A stretch of 64,000 nt of DNA from NCBI RefSeq assembly GCF_014192225.1, contig NZ_JACHXS010000013.1, positions 124,001-188,000 of the forward strand, in the 5' to 3' direction. The DNA is from Pseudoduganella umbonata (GTDB taxonomy: Bacteria; Pseudomonadota; Gammaproteobacteria; Burkholderiales; Burkholderiaceae_D). The notes under the pieces are model-generated. The model ran no database searches. It was not told the DNA's origin and saw only the letters and a program-made list of their open reading frames with translations. This document shows positions 57,099 through 64,000 of the stretch, in pieces (position 1 is the stretch's first letter; each line of letters opens with the position of its first letter). Made by a program: the position numbers and the translations under genes.

Positions 57099-57953
57099 AT
57101 GAATTCGAAGCAAGCACCGTATTACTTCGTGCCCGGCCCGTCCCGCTGGCCGATGCTGGCCGGGATCTCGATGCTGGTGACGATGATCGGCGCGTCGGCC
57201 TGGGTCAACGACAGCAGCTGGGGCAAGCTGGTCTGCCTGGTCGGCATCGCCGCGATGCTGGCCGTGCTGTATGGCTGGTTCGGCGACGCGATCCATGAAT
57301 CCGAAGGAGGGTTGTACAGCAAGCGCATCGACCATTCGTACCGCTGGTCGATGGCATGGTTCATCTTCTCGGAGGTGATGTTCTTCGGCGCGTTCTTCGG
57401 CGCGCTGTTCTATGCCCGCGTGATCTCGATGCCGTGGCTGGCGGACCTGGACCACAAGGTGCTCTGGCCCGACTTCGCCGCGCAATGGGGCAATACCGGC
57501 CCGGCCGGCGTGGTCGATGCCTTCAACACGATGGGCCCGTTCCCGATCCCGACCATCAACACGGCGCTGCTGCTGGCCTCCGGCGTCACGCTGACGATCT
57601 CGCACCACGCGATCCAGGTGGGCAAGCGCAGCAAGTGCGCGATCTGGCTGGCCGCCACGATCCTGCTGGGCGCGGTGTTCATGGGCTTCCAGGTGTATGA
57701 ATACATGCACGCCTACCAGGACCTGAACCTGAAGCTCACGTCCGGCATCTACGGCTCCACGTTCTTCATGCTGACCGGTTTCCACGGCTTCCACGTGACG
57801 ATGGGCGCCATCATGCTGAGCATCGTGCTGTTCCGCGTGCTGAAGGGGCATTTCACGCCGGAGAACCACTTCGCGTTCGAAGGGGCGGCCTGGTACTGGC
57901 ACTTCGTCGACGTGGTCTGGCTGGGACTTTATGTCGTAGTGTACTGGCTGTGA
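57099..57953 (+). CDS. ctaE: cytochrome c oxidase subunit III
   Basis: A 284-residue protein with seven membrane helices. The conserved GFHGFHV and HFVDVVWL segments are present near the C-terminus. Subunit III stabilises the oxidase and its proton pathways. ATG 57099 is used instead of ATG 57093, as AGGAG ends right before 57093 and gives the right spacing to 57099. It is the last structural subunit gene. Confidence 0.95.
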   Translation: MNSKQAPYYFVPGPSRWPMLAGISMLVTMIGASAWVNDSSWGKLVCLVGIAAMLAVLYGWFGDAIHESEGGLYSKRIDHSYRWSMAWFIFSEVMFFGAFFGALFYARVISMPWLADLDHKVLWPDFAAQWGNTGPAGVVDAFNTMGPFPIPTINTALLLASGVTLTISHHAIQVGKRSKCAIWLAATILLGAVFMGFQVYEYMHAYQDLNLKLTSGIYGSTFFMLTGFHGFHVTMGAIMLSIVLFRVLKGHFTPENHFAFEGAAWYWHFVDVVWLGLYVVVYWL

Positions 57954-57957
57954 GCCC

Positions 57958-58041
57958 GCTACGAGCCGTGGCTGCGTTGCGGCTCCTTGCCGTGCTGAAG
58001 CACTGTCTGCGTCGCCACGCCTTGCCACGACCACTCGTAGC
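57958..58041 (+). other. structured intergenic sequence after ctaE
   Basis: GCTACGAG (57958-57965) pairs with CTCGTAGC (58034-58041), and GTGGC (57968-57972) with GCCAC (58024-58028), enclosing about 50 nt that contain further GC-rich pairings. It starts 5 nt after the ctaE stop. It could be a 3'-UTR structure or an RNA element. Confidence 0.4.
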
Positions 58042-58081
58042 AAGCTCGGGGCAAGGGCTATAATCGCCTGCGCTGACTGGG

Positions 58082-58113
58082 AAGCCGCAGTGGCGTTGTC
58101 ACTGCGGCTTTTT
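58082..58113. terminator. intrinsic terminator between ctaE and DUF2909
   Basis: An 11-bp stem AAGCCGCAGTG (58082-58092) with CACTGCGGCTT (58100-58110) and a T-rich tail. It separates the convergent ctaE and DUF2909 genes. A TATAAT box (58059-58064) precedes it by 17 nt. Confidence 0.88.
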
Positions 58114-58121
58114 GTTTGTCG

Positions 58122-58322
58122 CTACCGGATTCCCGTCGGCTGGATATAACCCATCCGGTTCAGCACGAGGATGATGACGAACAGCGCGACCGAGAAGCCC
58201 ACGCGCAGCGCGAGCGCGCGCACGGTGCGGGGATTGCCGCCCTTGCCGCGCATCAGGTAGAACAGTGCGGAGCCGAGGCTGCCGATGATCAGGATGAACG
58301 CAATGGCAACGAAAATTTTCAT
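58122..58322 (-). CDS. DUF2909 family small membrane protein
   Basis: A 66-residue protein with two hydrophobic helices (about residues 2-23 and 42-60), joined by a basic Gly-rich loop (RGKGGNPRT). DUF2909 genes occur in oxidase clusters. It is read on the strand opposite to its neighbours and is divergent from the SURF1 gene, so it may have its own promoter in the 39-nt gap. Confidence 0.82.
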   Translation of the reverse strand: MKIFVAIAFILIIGSLGSALFYLMRGKGGNPRTVRALALRVGFSVALFVIILVLNRMGYIQPTGIR

Positions 58323-58361
58323 GGTGTTGGCTGCGGGCCGGAAGGGTGGAGCTTCATTGTA

Positions 58362-59102
58362 ATGCGTATCGCTTTCCGATTTAAGACCGTGCCGTTCATC
58401 GCGACACTGCTGCTCGTCGTGCTGGGCATTGCGCTGGGGCGCTGGCAGGACCGCCGCGCCGACGAGAAGCTGGCGGTGGCAGCCGAACTGGCCGGCGGCA
58501 GTGCCGGCGCGCCGCTGGTGCTGGGCACGGTGCCGCTGGCTCCCGAGCAGGCGCAGTTTCGCCGCGTGTCGGCCACCGGCAGCTTCGTCGCCGGCTGGCC
58601 GGTATACCTGGACAACCGCCCCCATGAAGGCCGTGCCGGCTTCTACGTGCTGATGCCGTTCCGCATCCAGGGCACGGCGATGCACGTGCTGGTGGCGCGC
58701 GGCTGGCTGCCGCGCGATGCGGCCGAGCGCCAGCGCATCGCCCCGTACCCCACGCCATCGGGCCCGATCACGATCGAAGGCGTGGCCAAGCCGAACACCG
58801 GGCACGTGATGGAGCTGGGCGACGCGCCGCCCCTTGCGCCGGGCGCCATCGTGCAGAATGCCGGCGTGGCGCAGGTGGCCGCCGCCAGCGGCCTGCAACT
58901 GCAGCCTTTCGTGCTCGAACAAACCTCCGCCGACGGCAGTGAGGGCGTGCTGCTGCGCGACTGGCCGCGGCCCGACCTGGGCGTCGACAAGCACCGTGGC
59001 TATGCGTTCCAGTGGTACGCACTGGCGCTGACGGCCTTCCTGTTCTTTATCATCAGCGGATTGAAAAACGGAAAAAGCAGTGGAACAAAAACCAATCAAT
59101 AA
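58362..59102 (+). CDS. SURF1 family cytochrome oxidase assembly protein
   Basis: A 246-residue protein with N-terminal helix (about residues 8-26, LGRWQ end), a periplasmic domain with VYLDNRPHEGRAGFYVL and a C-terminal helix (about 215-235, HRGYAFQWYALALTAF). SURF1 helps insert heme A into subunit I. ATG 58362 has GGAG about 11 nt upstream. Its end overlaps the next gene by 23 nt. Confidence 0.92.
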   Translation: MRIAFRFKTVPFIATLLLVVLGIALGRWQDRRADEKLAVAAELAGGSAGAPLVLGTVPLAPEQAQFRRVSATGSFVAGWPVYLDNRPHEGRAGFYVLMPFRIQGTAMHVLVARGWLPRDAAERQRIAPYPTPSGPITIEGVAKPNTGHVMELGDAPPLAPGAIVQNAGVAQVAAASGLQLQPFVLEQTSADGSEGVLLRDWPRPDLGVDKHRGYAFQWYALALTAFLFFIISGLKNGKSSGTKTNQ

Positions 59103-59673
59103 GAAGCTCGGGCGCTGGAAGCTGCTGGCCGTGCTGGCAGTGTGCGCGTCGCCTCTCATCGCTTCCTATTTCATGTATTACGTGGTCAAGCCATCGGGCC
59201 GCACCAACTACGGCGCCCTGATCGACCCGCGTACCGTGCCGATGCCGGCCATGGCCACCCGCACGGTGGGCGGCGATCCGCTCACGCTGCAATCCCTGGC
59301 CGGCAAGTGGATCATGCTGAAGGTCGGCGGCTCCGATTGCGGGCAGCCATGCCAGGACCAGCTGTTCGCCATGCGCCAGTTGCGCACGATGCAGGGCAGG
59401 GAGCGGGAGCGCATCGAGCGCGTATGGCTGATCACGGACGAGCAGCCGCTGGAAACCATGCTGCTGCGCGTGAACGACGGCACCCGCATGCTGCGTGCCC
59501 CCGCGGACATCGTCTACAAGTGGCTGCCGGTCGAGGCGGGCGGCAACGCGGCGGAGCATATCTACATCATCGACCCGCGCGGCAACCTGATGATGCGCTT
59601 CCCGAAGAATCCCGACCCGGCGAAGATGAAGAAGGATATCGGCAAGCTGCTGAAGGCCTCGGCCATCGGCTGA
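59080..59673 (+). CDS. Sco-like thioredoxin-fold membrane protein
   Basis: A 197-residue protein with one N-terminal helix (about residues 12-35) and a thioredoxin-like domain with a CGQPC motif (CX3C), the same spacing as the copper site in Sco proteins, in the stretch GGSDCGQPCQ. The Sco histidine is not clear, and HIYIIDPRGNLMM holds a possible counterpart. Start is GTG 59080, inside the SURF1 end. It likely acts in oxidase assembly as a thiol-disulfide or copper protein. Confidence 0.75.
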   Translation: MEQKPINKKLGRWKLLAVLAVCASPLIASYFMYYVVKPSGRTNYGALIDPRTVPMPAMATRTVGGDPLTLQSLAGKWIMLKVGGSDCGQPCQDQLFAMRQLRTMQGRERERIERVWLITDEQPLETMLLRVNDGTRMLRAPADIVYKWLPVEAGGNAAEHIYIIDPRGNLMMRFPKNPDPAKMKKDIGKLLKASAIG

Positions 59674-59759
59674 ATGACGCCCAGGCAATCACGCCCGGGC
59701 ACTGACGCTGAAGTCAATGACGCTGAAGTAGTACAGGCAGACAGGAACACAGGAACACC

Positions 59760-60869
59760 ATGCATCACACCACGCTGGCCCAGATGGCCATCACCGCCCT
59801 GATCGTCGCGCTGCTGCCGCTGTCGATCGTGTTCATTTCGAAGGATGTCAACAAGTACCGCAAGCTGGTGTGGATCAGCGTGTTCATCACGTTCGACCTG
59901 ATCGTGTTCGGCGCGTTCACGCGGCTGACCGATTCGGGCCTGGGCTGCCCGGACTGGCCGGGCTGCTACGGCCTGGCCAACCCGTTCCTGGCGCACGAGG
60001 AGATCCGCGCCGCCGAGGCGCTGATGCCGACCGGCCCGGTGACCATGTTCAAGGCCTGGGTCGAGATGATCCACCGCTACTTCGCGATGGCCATCGGTGT
60101 GCTGATCATGGCCATGATGGCGGTGGCCTGGTACCGCTGGCGGCGCGAGCGCAAGGCCGGCTATCACCCGGGTTATCCCACGCTGCTGTTCTTCTTCGTG
60201 TGCCTGCAAGGGGCCTTCGGCGCCTGGACCGTCACGCTGAAGCTGCAGCCGGTGATCGTCACGATCCACCTGCTGCTGGGCATGGGCCTGCTGGCCTTGC
60301 TGACGTGGTTCGGCGGCAAGCAGGATCATGCGATGATGCCGTCCGGCCAGGCCGGCGTGCCGGCGCCCGTGCTGCGGCGCATCCGCTGGCTGGCCGTGCT
60401 GTCCGGTGTCGTGGTGTTCGTGCAGTTGTTCCTGGGCGGCTGGGTCAGCACCAACTACGCCACGCTGGCGTGCATGGAATTCCCGCTGTGCGGCGGCGGC
60501 AAGGTGATCCCCGAGATGGATTTCGAGCACGGCTTCCACCTGTGGCGCGAGCTGGGCAAGACCAAGGCCGGCCACTACCTGCCGTTTTCCGCGCTCACGG
60601 CGATCCACTGGGTGCACCGCAATTTCGCGCTGGTGGTCTTCCTGGTGCTGGGCTACACGTGCTGGCGGGCATGGCGGGTGCCGGCACTGCGCAAGCCGGC
60701 GCTCGGTATCGCCGTCGTGCTGGTGCTGCAGTTCCTGACCGGCGTGGCGACGATCTACCTGAACTTCCCGCTGACGATCGCCGTGCTGCATAACGCCGGC
60801 GCCGCTCTCCTCGTGCTTTTCCTGACCATGGTAAACTATCGGGCCAGTTTTTCGACCCCCACTCCATGA
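59760..60869 (+). CDS. ctaA: heme A synthase (COX15/CtaA family)
   Basis: A 369-residue membrane protein with eight helices that oxidises the methyl group on heme O to give heme A. Conserved histidines lie in [28 protein letters not shown] and AVLHNAGA. The extracytoplasmic loop cysteines (CPDWPGC) are present. It is 4 nt overlapped with ctaB downstream. Confidence 0.94.
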   Translation: MHHTTLAQMAITALIVALLPLSIVFISKDVNKYRKLVWISVFITFDLIVFGAFTRLTDSGLGCPDWPGCYGLANPFLAHEEIRAAEALMPTGPVTMFKAWVEMIHRYFAMAIGVLIMAMMAVAWYRWRRERKAGYHPGYPTLLFFFVCLQGAFGAWTVTLKLQPVIVTIHLLLGMGLLALLTWFGGKQDHAMMPSGQAGVPAPVLRRIRWLAVLSGVVVFVQLFLGGWVSTNYATLACMEFPLCGGGKVIPEMDFEHGFHLWRELGKTKAGHYLPFSALTAIHWVHRNFALVVFLVLGYTCWRAWRVPALRKPALGIAVVLVLQFLTGVATIYLNFPLTIAVLHNAGAALLVLFLTMVNYRASFSTPTP

Positions 60870-61759
60870 CCGCCCAAGCCGCAGCCCACAGCCAGACCAG
60901 CCGCATCGCCCAGTATTGGGCGCTGACGAAGCCGCGCGTCACCCAGCTGGCCGTGTTCTGCGCGGTGATCGGCATGTTCCTCGCCACCGAAGGCTTGCCT
61001 GACTGGCGCGTGGTGGTTGCGGGCACGATCGGCATCTGGCTGCTGGCCGGCGCCGCCTTCGCCGTCAACTGCCTGGCCGAGCGCGAGATCGATGCGCGCA
61101 TGGCGCGCACCGCGCGCCGCCCGATGGCGCGTGGCGAAATCACGCCGACGCAGACGATGATCTTCTCGAGCATCATCGGCGGCGCCGGCATGTGGATCCT
61201 GTATGCGCTGGTGAACCCGCTGACGATGTGGCTGACCTTCGTCACCTTCGTCGGCTATGCCGTCATCTACACGATGATACTGAAGCCGGCCACGCCGCAG
61301 AACATCGTCATCGGCGGCCTGTCCGGCGCGATGCCGCCGGCACTGGGCTGGGCCGCCGTCGCCAACGACGTGCCGATGCAGGCGTGGCTGCTGGTGCTGA
61401 TCATCTTCCTGTGGACGCCGCCGCACTTCTGGGCGCTGGCGCTGTACCGCCGCGACGACTACGCCAAGTCCGGCCTGCCGATGCTGCCGGTCACGCACGG
61501 CATGGCGTTCACGCAATTCCACGTGTTCCTGTATTCGATCGCGCTGTCGGCAACCACGTTGCTGCCGTTCGCCGTCGGCATGAGCGGCCTGATCTATCTG
61601 GCCAGCGCCGTCGTGCTCGATGCCGTCTTCCTGTGGTACGCCTGGCGCATCTGGCGCAACTACAGCGACCTGCTGGCCCGCAAGGCCTTCGCGTTCTCGA
61701 TCCTGTACCTGGCGCTGCTGTTCGGCGCGCTGCTGCTCGATCACTACATCCGGATCTGA
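60866..61759 (+). CDS. ctaB: protoheme IX farnesyltransferase (heme O synthase)
   Basis: A 297-residue UbiA-superfamily enzyme that joins farnesyl diphosphate to heme B. The Asp-rich motif is [19 protein letters not shown] (about residues 69-87) and the second conserved segment is [14 protein letters not shown]. It overlaps ctaA by 4 nt and gives its product heme O to CtaA. Farnesyl diphosphate comes from IspA (26579). Confidence 0.95.
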   Translation: MTAQAAAHSQTSRIAQYWALTKPRVTQLAVFCAVIGMFLATEGLPDWRVVVAGTIGIWLLAGAAFAVNCLAEREIDARMARTARRPMARGEITPTQTMIFSSIIGGAGMWILYALVNPLTMWLTFVTFVGYAVIYTMILKPATPQNIVIGGLSGAMPPALGWAAVANDVPMQAWLLVLIIFLWTPPHFWALALYRRDDYAKSGLPMLPVTHGMAFTQFHVFLYSIALSATTLLPFAVGMSGLIYLASAVVLDAVFLWYAWRIWRNYSDLLARKAFAFSILYLALLFGALLLDHYIRI

Positions 61760-61760
61760 C

Positions 61761-62336
61761 ATGAAAAAACTGTTCGCTGTGCTGTTCCTGCTGGCCACCC
61801 TGGTCGCGTGCTCCGAGAAGCGTGCCAGCTTCGTGAATACCGACATCACCGGCCTCGATTACGCCAAGGGCTTTTCGCTGAAGGACCACAACGGCAAGCC
61901 GGTCACGCTGGAAACCTACAAGGGCAAGGTGGTGGTGATGTTCTTCGGCTTCACGCAGTGCCCGGATGTGTGCCCGACCACGATGGCGGAGATGGCCGCC
62001 GTGATGAAGGAGCTGGGCCCGCAGGCGAAGGACGTGCAGGTGCTGTTCGTGACGCTGGACCCGGAGCGCGACACGCCGGAACTGCTGAAGCAGTACGTGC
62101 CGGCGTTCGATCCGGCCTTCACGGGCCTGTATGGCACGCCGGCCGAAATCGCCCAGACGGCCAAGGAATTCAAGGTGTTCTACAAGAAGGTGCCGGGCAA
62201 GGATCCGGCCAGCTATTCGATCGACCACACCGCCGGCAGCTACGTGTTCGACAAGCAGGGCAAGGTGCGCCTGTTCCTGCGCCATGCGCAGGGCACCAAG
62301 CCGGTGGTGCACGACCTGAAGCAGCTGCTGTCCTGA
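61761..62336 (+). CDS. SCO1/SenC family copper chaperone lipoprotein
   Basis: A 191-residue protein with a lipoprotein signal (LLATLVAC, lipid-bearing C17) and a thioredoxin-fold domain. Copper ligands are C67 and C71 (CPDVC) with H156 (DHTAGSYVF). It delivers copper to CuA of subunit II. The ATG follows the ctaB stop by 1 nt. It ends the oxidase cluster, and a perfect palindrome follows. Confidence 0.94.
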   Translation: MKKLFAVLFLLATLVACSEKRASFVNTDITGLDYAKGFSLKDHNGKPVTLETYKGKVVVMFFGFTQCPDVCPTTMAEMAAVMKELGPQAKDVQVLFVTLDPERDTPELLKQYVPAFDPAFTGLYGTPAEIAQTAKEFKVFYKKVPGKDPASYSIDHTAGSYVFDKQGKVRLFLRHAQGTKPVVHDLKQLLS

Positions 62337-62349
62337 TCATCCCCGATCG

Positions 62350-62373
62350 ACTCCGCCGCGGCCGCGGCGGAGT
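62350..62373. terminator. perfect 24-nt palindrome after the sco gene
   Basis: ACTCCGCCGCGG / CCGCGGCGGAGT forms a perfect palindrome with GC-rich stem, 13 nt after the sco stop. The tract that follows (GCTCTTC) has few T, so it may be a weak terminator or a protein-binding site. Confidence 0.6.
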
Positions 62374-62457
62374 GCTCTTCCCGCTTGCCATTCGTCCAAG
62401 CTTGCATCTTTTGCAGGTCGCCCCCATTTGCCGGGGACACCTGGAGGATGCCGCCGC

Positions 62458-63540
62458 ATGGAAAAGCGCTTTCAACCCTATACCCGCCTTGCGGCGATCG
62501 TGTTTCTCGTGGTCGGCTGCCTGTGGGTGCTGCGGCCGTTCCTGCCGGCCGTGCTGTTCGCCTGCGCGATCACGATCTCGAGCTGGCAGCTGTACGTGCG
62601 CCTGCTGGACCGGCTGAAGGGCCACCGTACGCTGGCCGCCACCGTGATGACGGTGTCGCTGATCCTGGTGATCATCCTGCCGCTGGCACTCGTGACGTGG
62701 AACGTGGCGGACAATGCGGGCAACGTCTACCGCGCGCTGCGCGATGCACTGGCTTCCGGCACGATGGCCGCGCCGGACTGGCTGCGCGGCATCCCCATCG
62801 TCGGCGAGACGGTCTTCAACTATGTGCAGAACCTGATCAGCAGCCGCGAGCAGCTGATCGACACCGCCAAGCGCTTCATGGAGCCGGCGCGCCACTTCCT
62901 GCTGGGCGGCGGTATCGTGCTGGGCAGCGGCGTGGCGCAGGTGAGCCTGGCGGCCTTCGTCAGCTTCTTCCTGTACCGCGACGGCCACACGCTGCTGAAG
63001 GCCCTGTCGATCGGCATGGACAAGATCATGGGCGAGCACGCGCTCGAGGTGGCCGATACCGTCAGCCGCACCGTGCGCGGCGTGATGTACGGCCTGCTGG
63101 GTACCGCGCTGGCGCAGGCCGCCGTGGCCGCCATCGGCTTCATGATCGCCGGCGTGCCGGCCGTCGCGCTGCTGTCCGTGGCCACGTTCCTGTTTTCGCT
63201 GATTCCCGTCGGCCCGCCGCTGGTCTGGGGCGGCGCCGCCATCTGGCTGTTCTACCAGGGCAGTACCGGCTGGGCCATCTTCATGGCGGTGTGGGGCGTG
63301 TTCCTGATCAGCGGCGTCGACAACGTCGTCAAGCCCGTGCTGATCAGCCGCGGCTCCAGCCTGCCGTTCCTGCTGGTGCTGCTGGGCGTGCTGGGCGGCG
63401 TGATCGCGTTCGGCTTCGTCGGCCTGTTCATCGGCCCGACCCTGCTCGCCGTCGCCCTCGGGCTGCTGCGCAACTGGACCAACGTCAACCCCGTCACGCC
63501 GCACCGGCCCGGGCGCGAGCAGGGCGAAGCGGCCCCGTAA
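62458..63540 (+). CDS. AI-2E family transporter (PerM/YdiK type)
   Basis: A 360-residue membrane protein with about seven to eight helices and the pattern of the AI-2E/PerM family (SFFLYRDGH near residue 175, GVDNVVKPVLI near 290, GFVGLFIGP near 325). It exports small molecules or ions of unknown kind. ATG 62458 is preceded by GGAGG 10 nt upstream. It ends next to the repeat block at 63550. Confidence 0.86.
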   Translation: MEKRFQPYTRLAAIVFLVVGCLWVLRPFLPAVLFACAITISSWQLYVRLLDRLKGHRTLAATVMTVSLILVIILPLALVTWNVADNAGNVYRALRDALASGTMAAPDWLRGIPIVGETVFNYVQNLISSREQLIDTAKRFMEPARHFLLGGGIVLGSGVAQVSLAAFVSFFLYRDGHTLLKALSIGMDKIMGEHALEVADTVSRTVRGVMYGLLGTALAQAAVAAIGFMIAGVPAVALLSVATFLFSLIPVGPPLVWGGAAIWLFYQGSTGWAIFMAVWGVFLISGVDNVVKPVLISRGSSLPFLLVLLGVLGGVIAFGFVGLFIGPTLLAVALGLLRNWTNVNPVTPHRPGREQGEAAP

Positions 63541-63549
63541 ATGTTGCAA

Positions 63550-63580
63550 AAAAAACCGGTGACAGACACCGGTTTTTTTG
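63550..63580. repeat. palindromic repeat (dispersed family) after the transporter gene
   Basis: AAAACCGGTG and CACCGGTTTT around ACAGA, with extra A and T at the ends and the downstream flank GAAACATTTCC. It begins about 10 nt after the transporter stop and can act as its terminator in either direction. Confidence 0.85.
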
Positions 63581-63591
63581 AAACATTTCCT

Positions 63592-63618
63592 GAAAAATGG
63601 GGTACGTCCCCATTTTTC
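63592..63618. repeat. second hairpin of the same block (GGGG-TACGT-CCCC type)
   Basis: GAAAAATGGGG (63592-63602) pairs perfectly over 11 bp with CCCCATTTTTC (63608-63618) across TACGT. It stands between the transporter gene and the convergent gene at 63629. Confidence 0.82.
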
Positions 63619-63628
63619 GGGCAATGTT

Positions 63629-64000
63629 TCAGTCCAGCAGGGTTTTTACCAGCGTGCGGCCGTCGGGCAGGGTGCTTTCCTGTTTCACCATCAGCTGCGT
63701 GCCCTTGGCGTACCAGAACTTCGATACGCTGCCAGGCTGGTTGTAGTCGGTGGTGACGATCCAGCAGTCGACAGGGCCGGCGGGGCCGCCGATCGCTTCG
63801 CTGCCGGCGACGCGGAACGTGTAGCGCGCGGGGGCAGCGCCGCCGGCGTGGTAGAACACGAGCTGCGCTTCGTAGCCGTCGGCCAGCGGCAGCGTTTGCA
63901 GCAGTTCCATGTCGGTTTCAAAGTTGAACGAGGGTTCCTTCGACTCCACCGCCAGGTTTTTTTGCGTGTTGTCCTTCAGTCCCGCCATGCCGCTGATCCG
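63629..64000 (-). CDS. hypothetical protein, 3' part only (DUF3108-like end)
   Basis: Reading on the minus strand, the frame is open to the right edge, so the N-terminal part lies outside. The visible 123 residues have a beta-rich pattern with IVTTDYNQPG and KFWYAKGTQLMVKQ, like the C-terminal half of DUF3108 family envelope proteins. The assignment is a weak resemblance. Its 3' end faces the repeats at 63550-63618. Confidence 0.55.
   Translation of the reverse strand, partial: RISGMAGLKDNTQKNLAVESKEPSFNFETDMELLQTLPLADGYEAQLVFYHAGGAAPARYTFRVAGSEAIGGPAGPVDCWIVTTDYNQPGSVSKFWYAKGTQLMVKQESTLPDGRTLVKTLLD

Overview
The window is GC-rich chromosomal DNA with dense coding on both strands. It suggests a betaproteobacterium of the Burkholderiales, most like the Oxalobacteraceae (Massilia/Duganella type). 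The evidence is the protein families and their order: a CtaD/CtaG/CtaE cytochrome oxidase cluster carrying the 33-residue small assembly protein, DUF2970 and DUF2909; xseB-ispA-dxs; DUF2782-thrB-BPSS1780 family-uvrD; oxyR-ubiA; pilT-pilU; and a PEP-CTERM surface protein. This placement is inferred from remembered family distributions, not from a search. I saw no rRNA, tRNA, integrase, transposase, prophage or CRISPR array.

Layout. 1-1009: the start of a PAS-type chemoreceptor running off the left edge, and a small secreted protein. 1022-5677: a thiamine operon (thiC, thiS, thiG, thiD, thiE) behind a TPP riboswitch. 5793-8351: an ANTAR response regulator, a lone receiver protein and glutathione-dependent formaldehyde dehydrogenase. 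8536-10986: a BlaR1/M56 membrane peptidase preceded by an operator-like palindrome and an 18-codon upstream ORF. 11147-15761: a minus-strand block (DUF2782, thrB, BPSS1780 family, uvrD). 15929-22878: polA, a dienelactone hydrolase, a ZIP metal transporter that seems to start at ATC, and a tannase-like lipoprotein. 22943-26007: a sulfurtransferase, a DMT exporter and a Rieske oxygenase. 26316-29347: xseB-ispA-dxs. 29476-35663: a PEP-CTERM protein, an SGNH hydrolase divergent from a LysR regulator, and a three-gene unit of a sialidase-like beta-propeller with two membrane proteins. 35683-45012: a cobalamin adenosyltransferase, a GlcD-type oxidase, glutathione peroxidase, pilU/pilT, yggS-proC, small membrane proteins, ubiA and oxyR. 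45220-50696: rfaE2, a YetF protein, and a LysR/amidohydrolase/porin module. 50724-52927: trmL, comF and a BioC-like methyltransferase. 52974-62336: the aa3 cytochrome c oxidase cluster with its copper and heme A assembly factors. 62458-64000: an AI-2E family transporter and the 3' part of a hypothetical gene.

How the genes connect. Dxs at 27476 makes DXP, which feeds isoprenoids through IspA, the thiazole half of thiamine through ThiG, and ubiquinone and heme O prenylation through UbiA and CtaB. Thiamine diphosphate made through the thi operon is the cofactor of Dxs. The oxidase cluster carries structural subunits (CoxB, CtaD, CtaE), copper delivery (CtaG, Sco, a second Sco-like protein), heme A synthesis (CtaA, CtaB) and SURF1 in one 9-kb stretch.

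Most notable signals: a dispersed family of short palindromic repeats at five or more intergenic sites; two mutually exclusive hairpins that can each mask the thiC ribosome binding site; a ZIP transporter with no canonical start codon; a BlaR1-like peptidase without its BlaI repressor; two genes (uvrD, glcD-like) with a -10 box exactly 6 nt before the ATG, as for leaderless transcripts; and an unexplained sialidase-like/membrane-protein operon.
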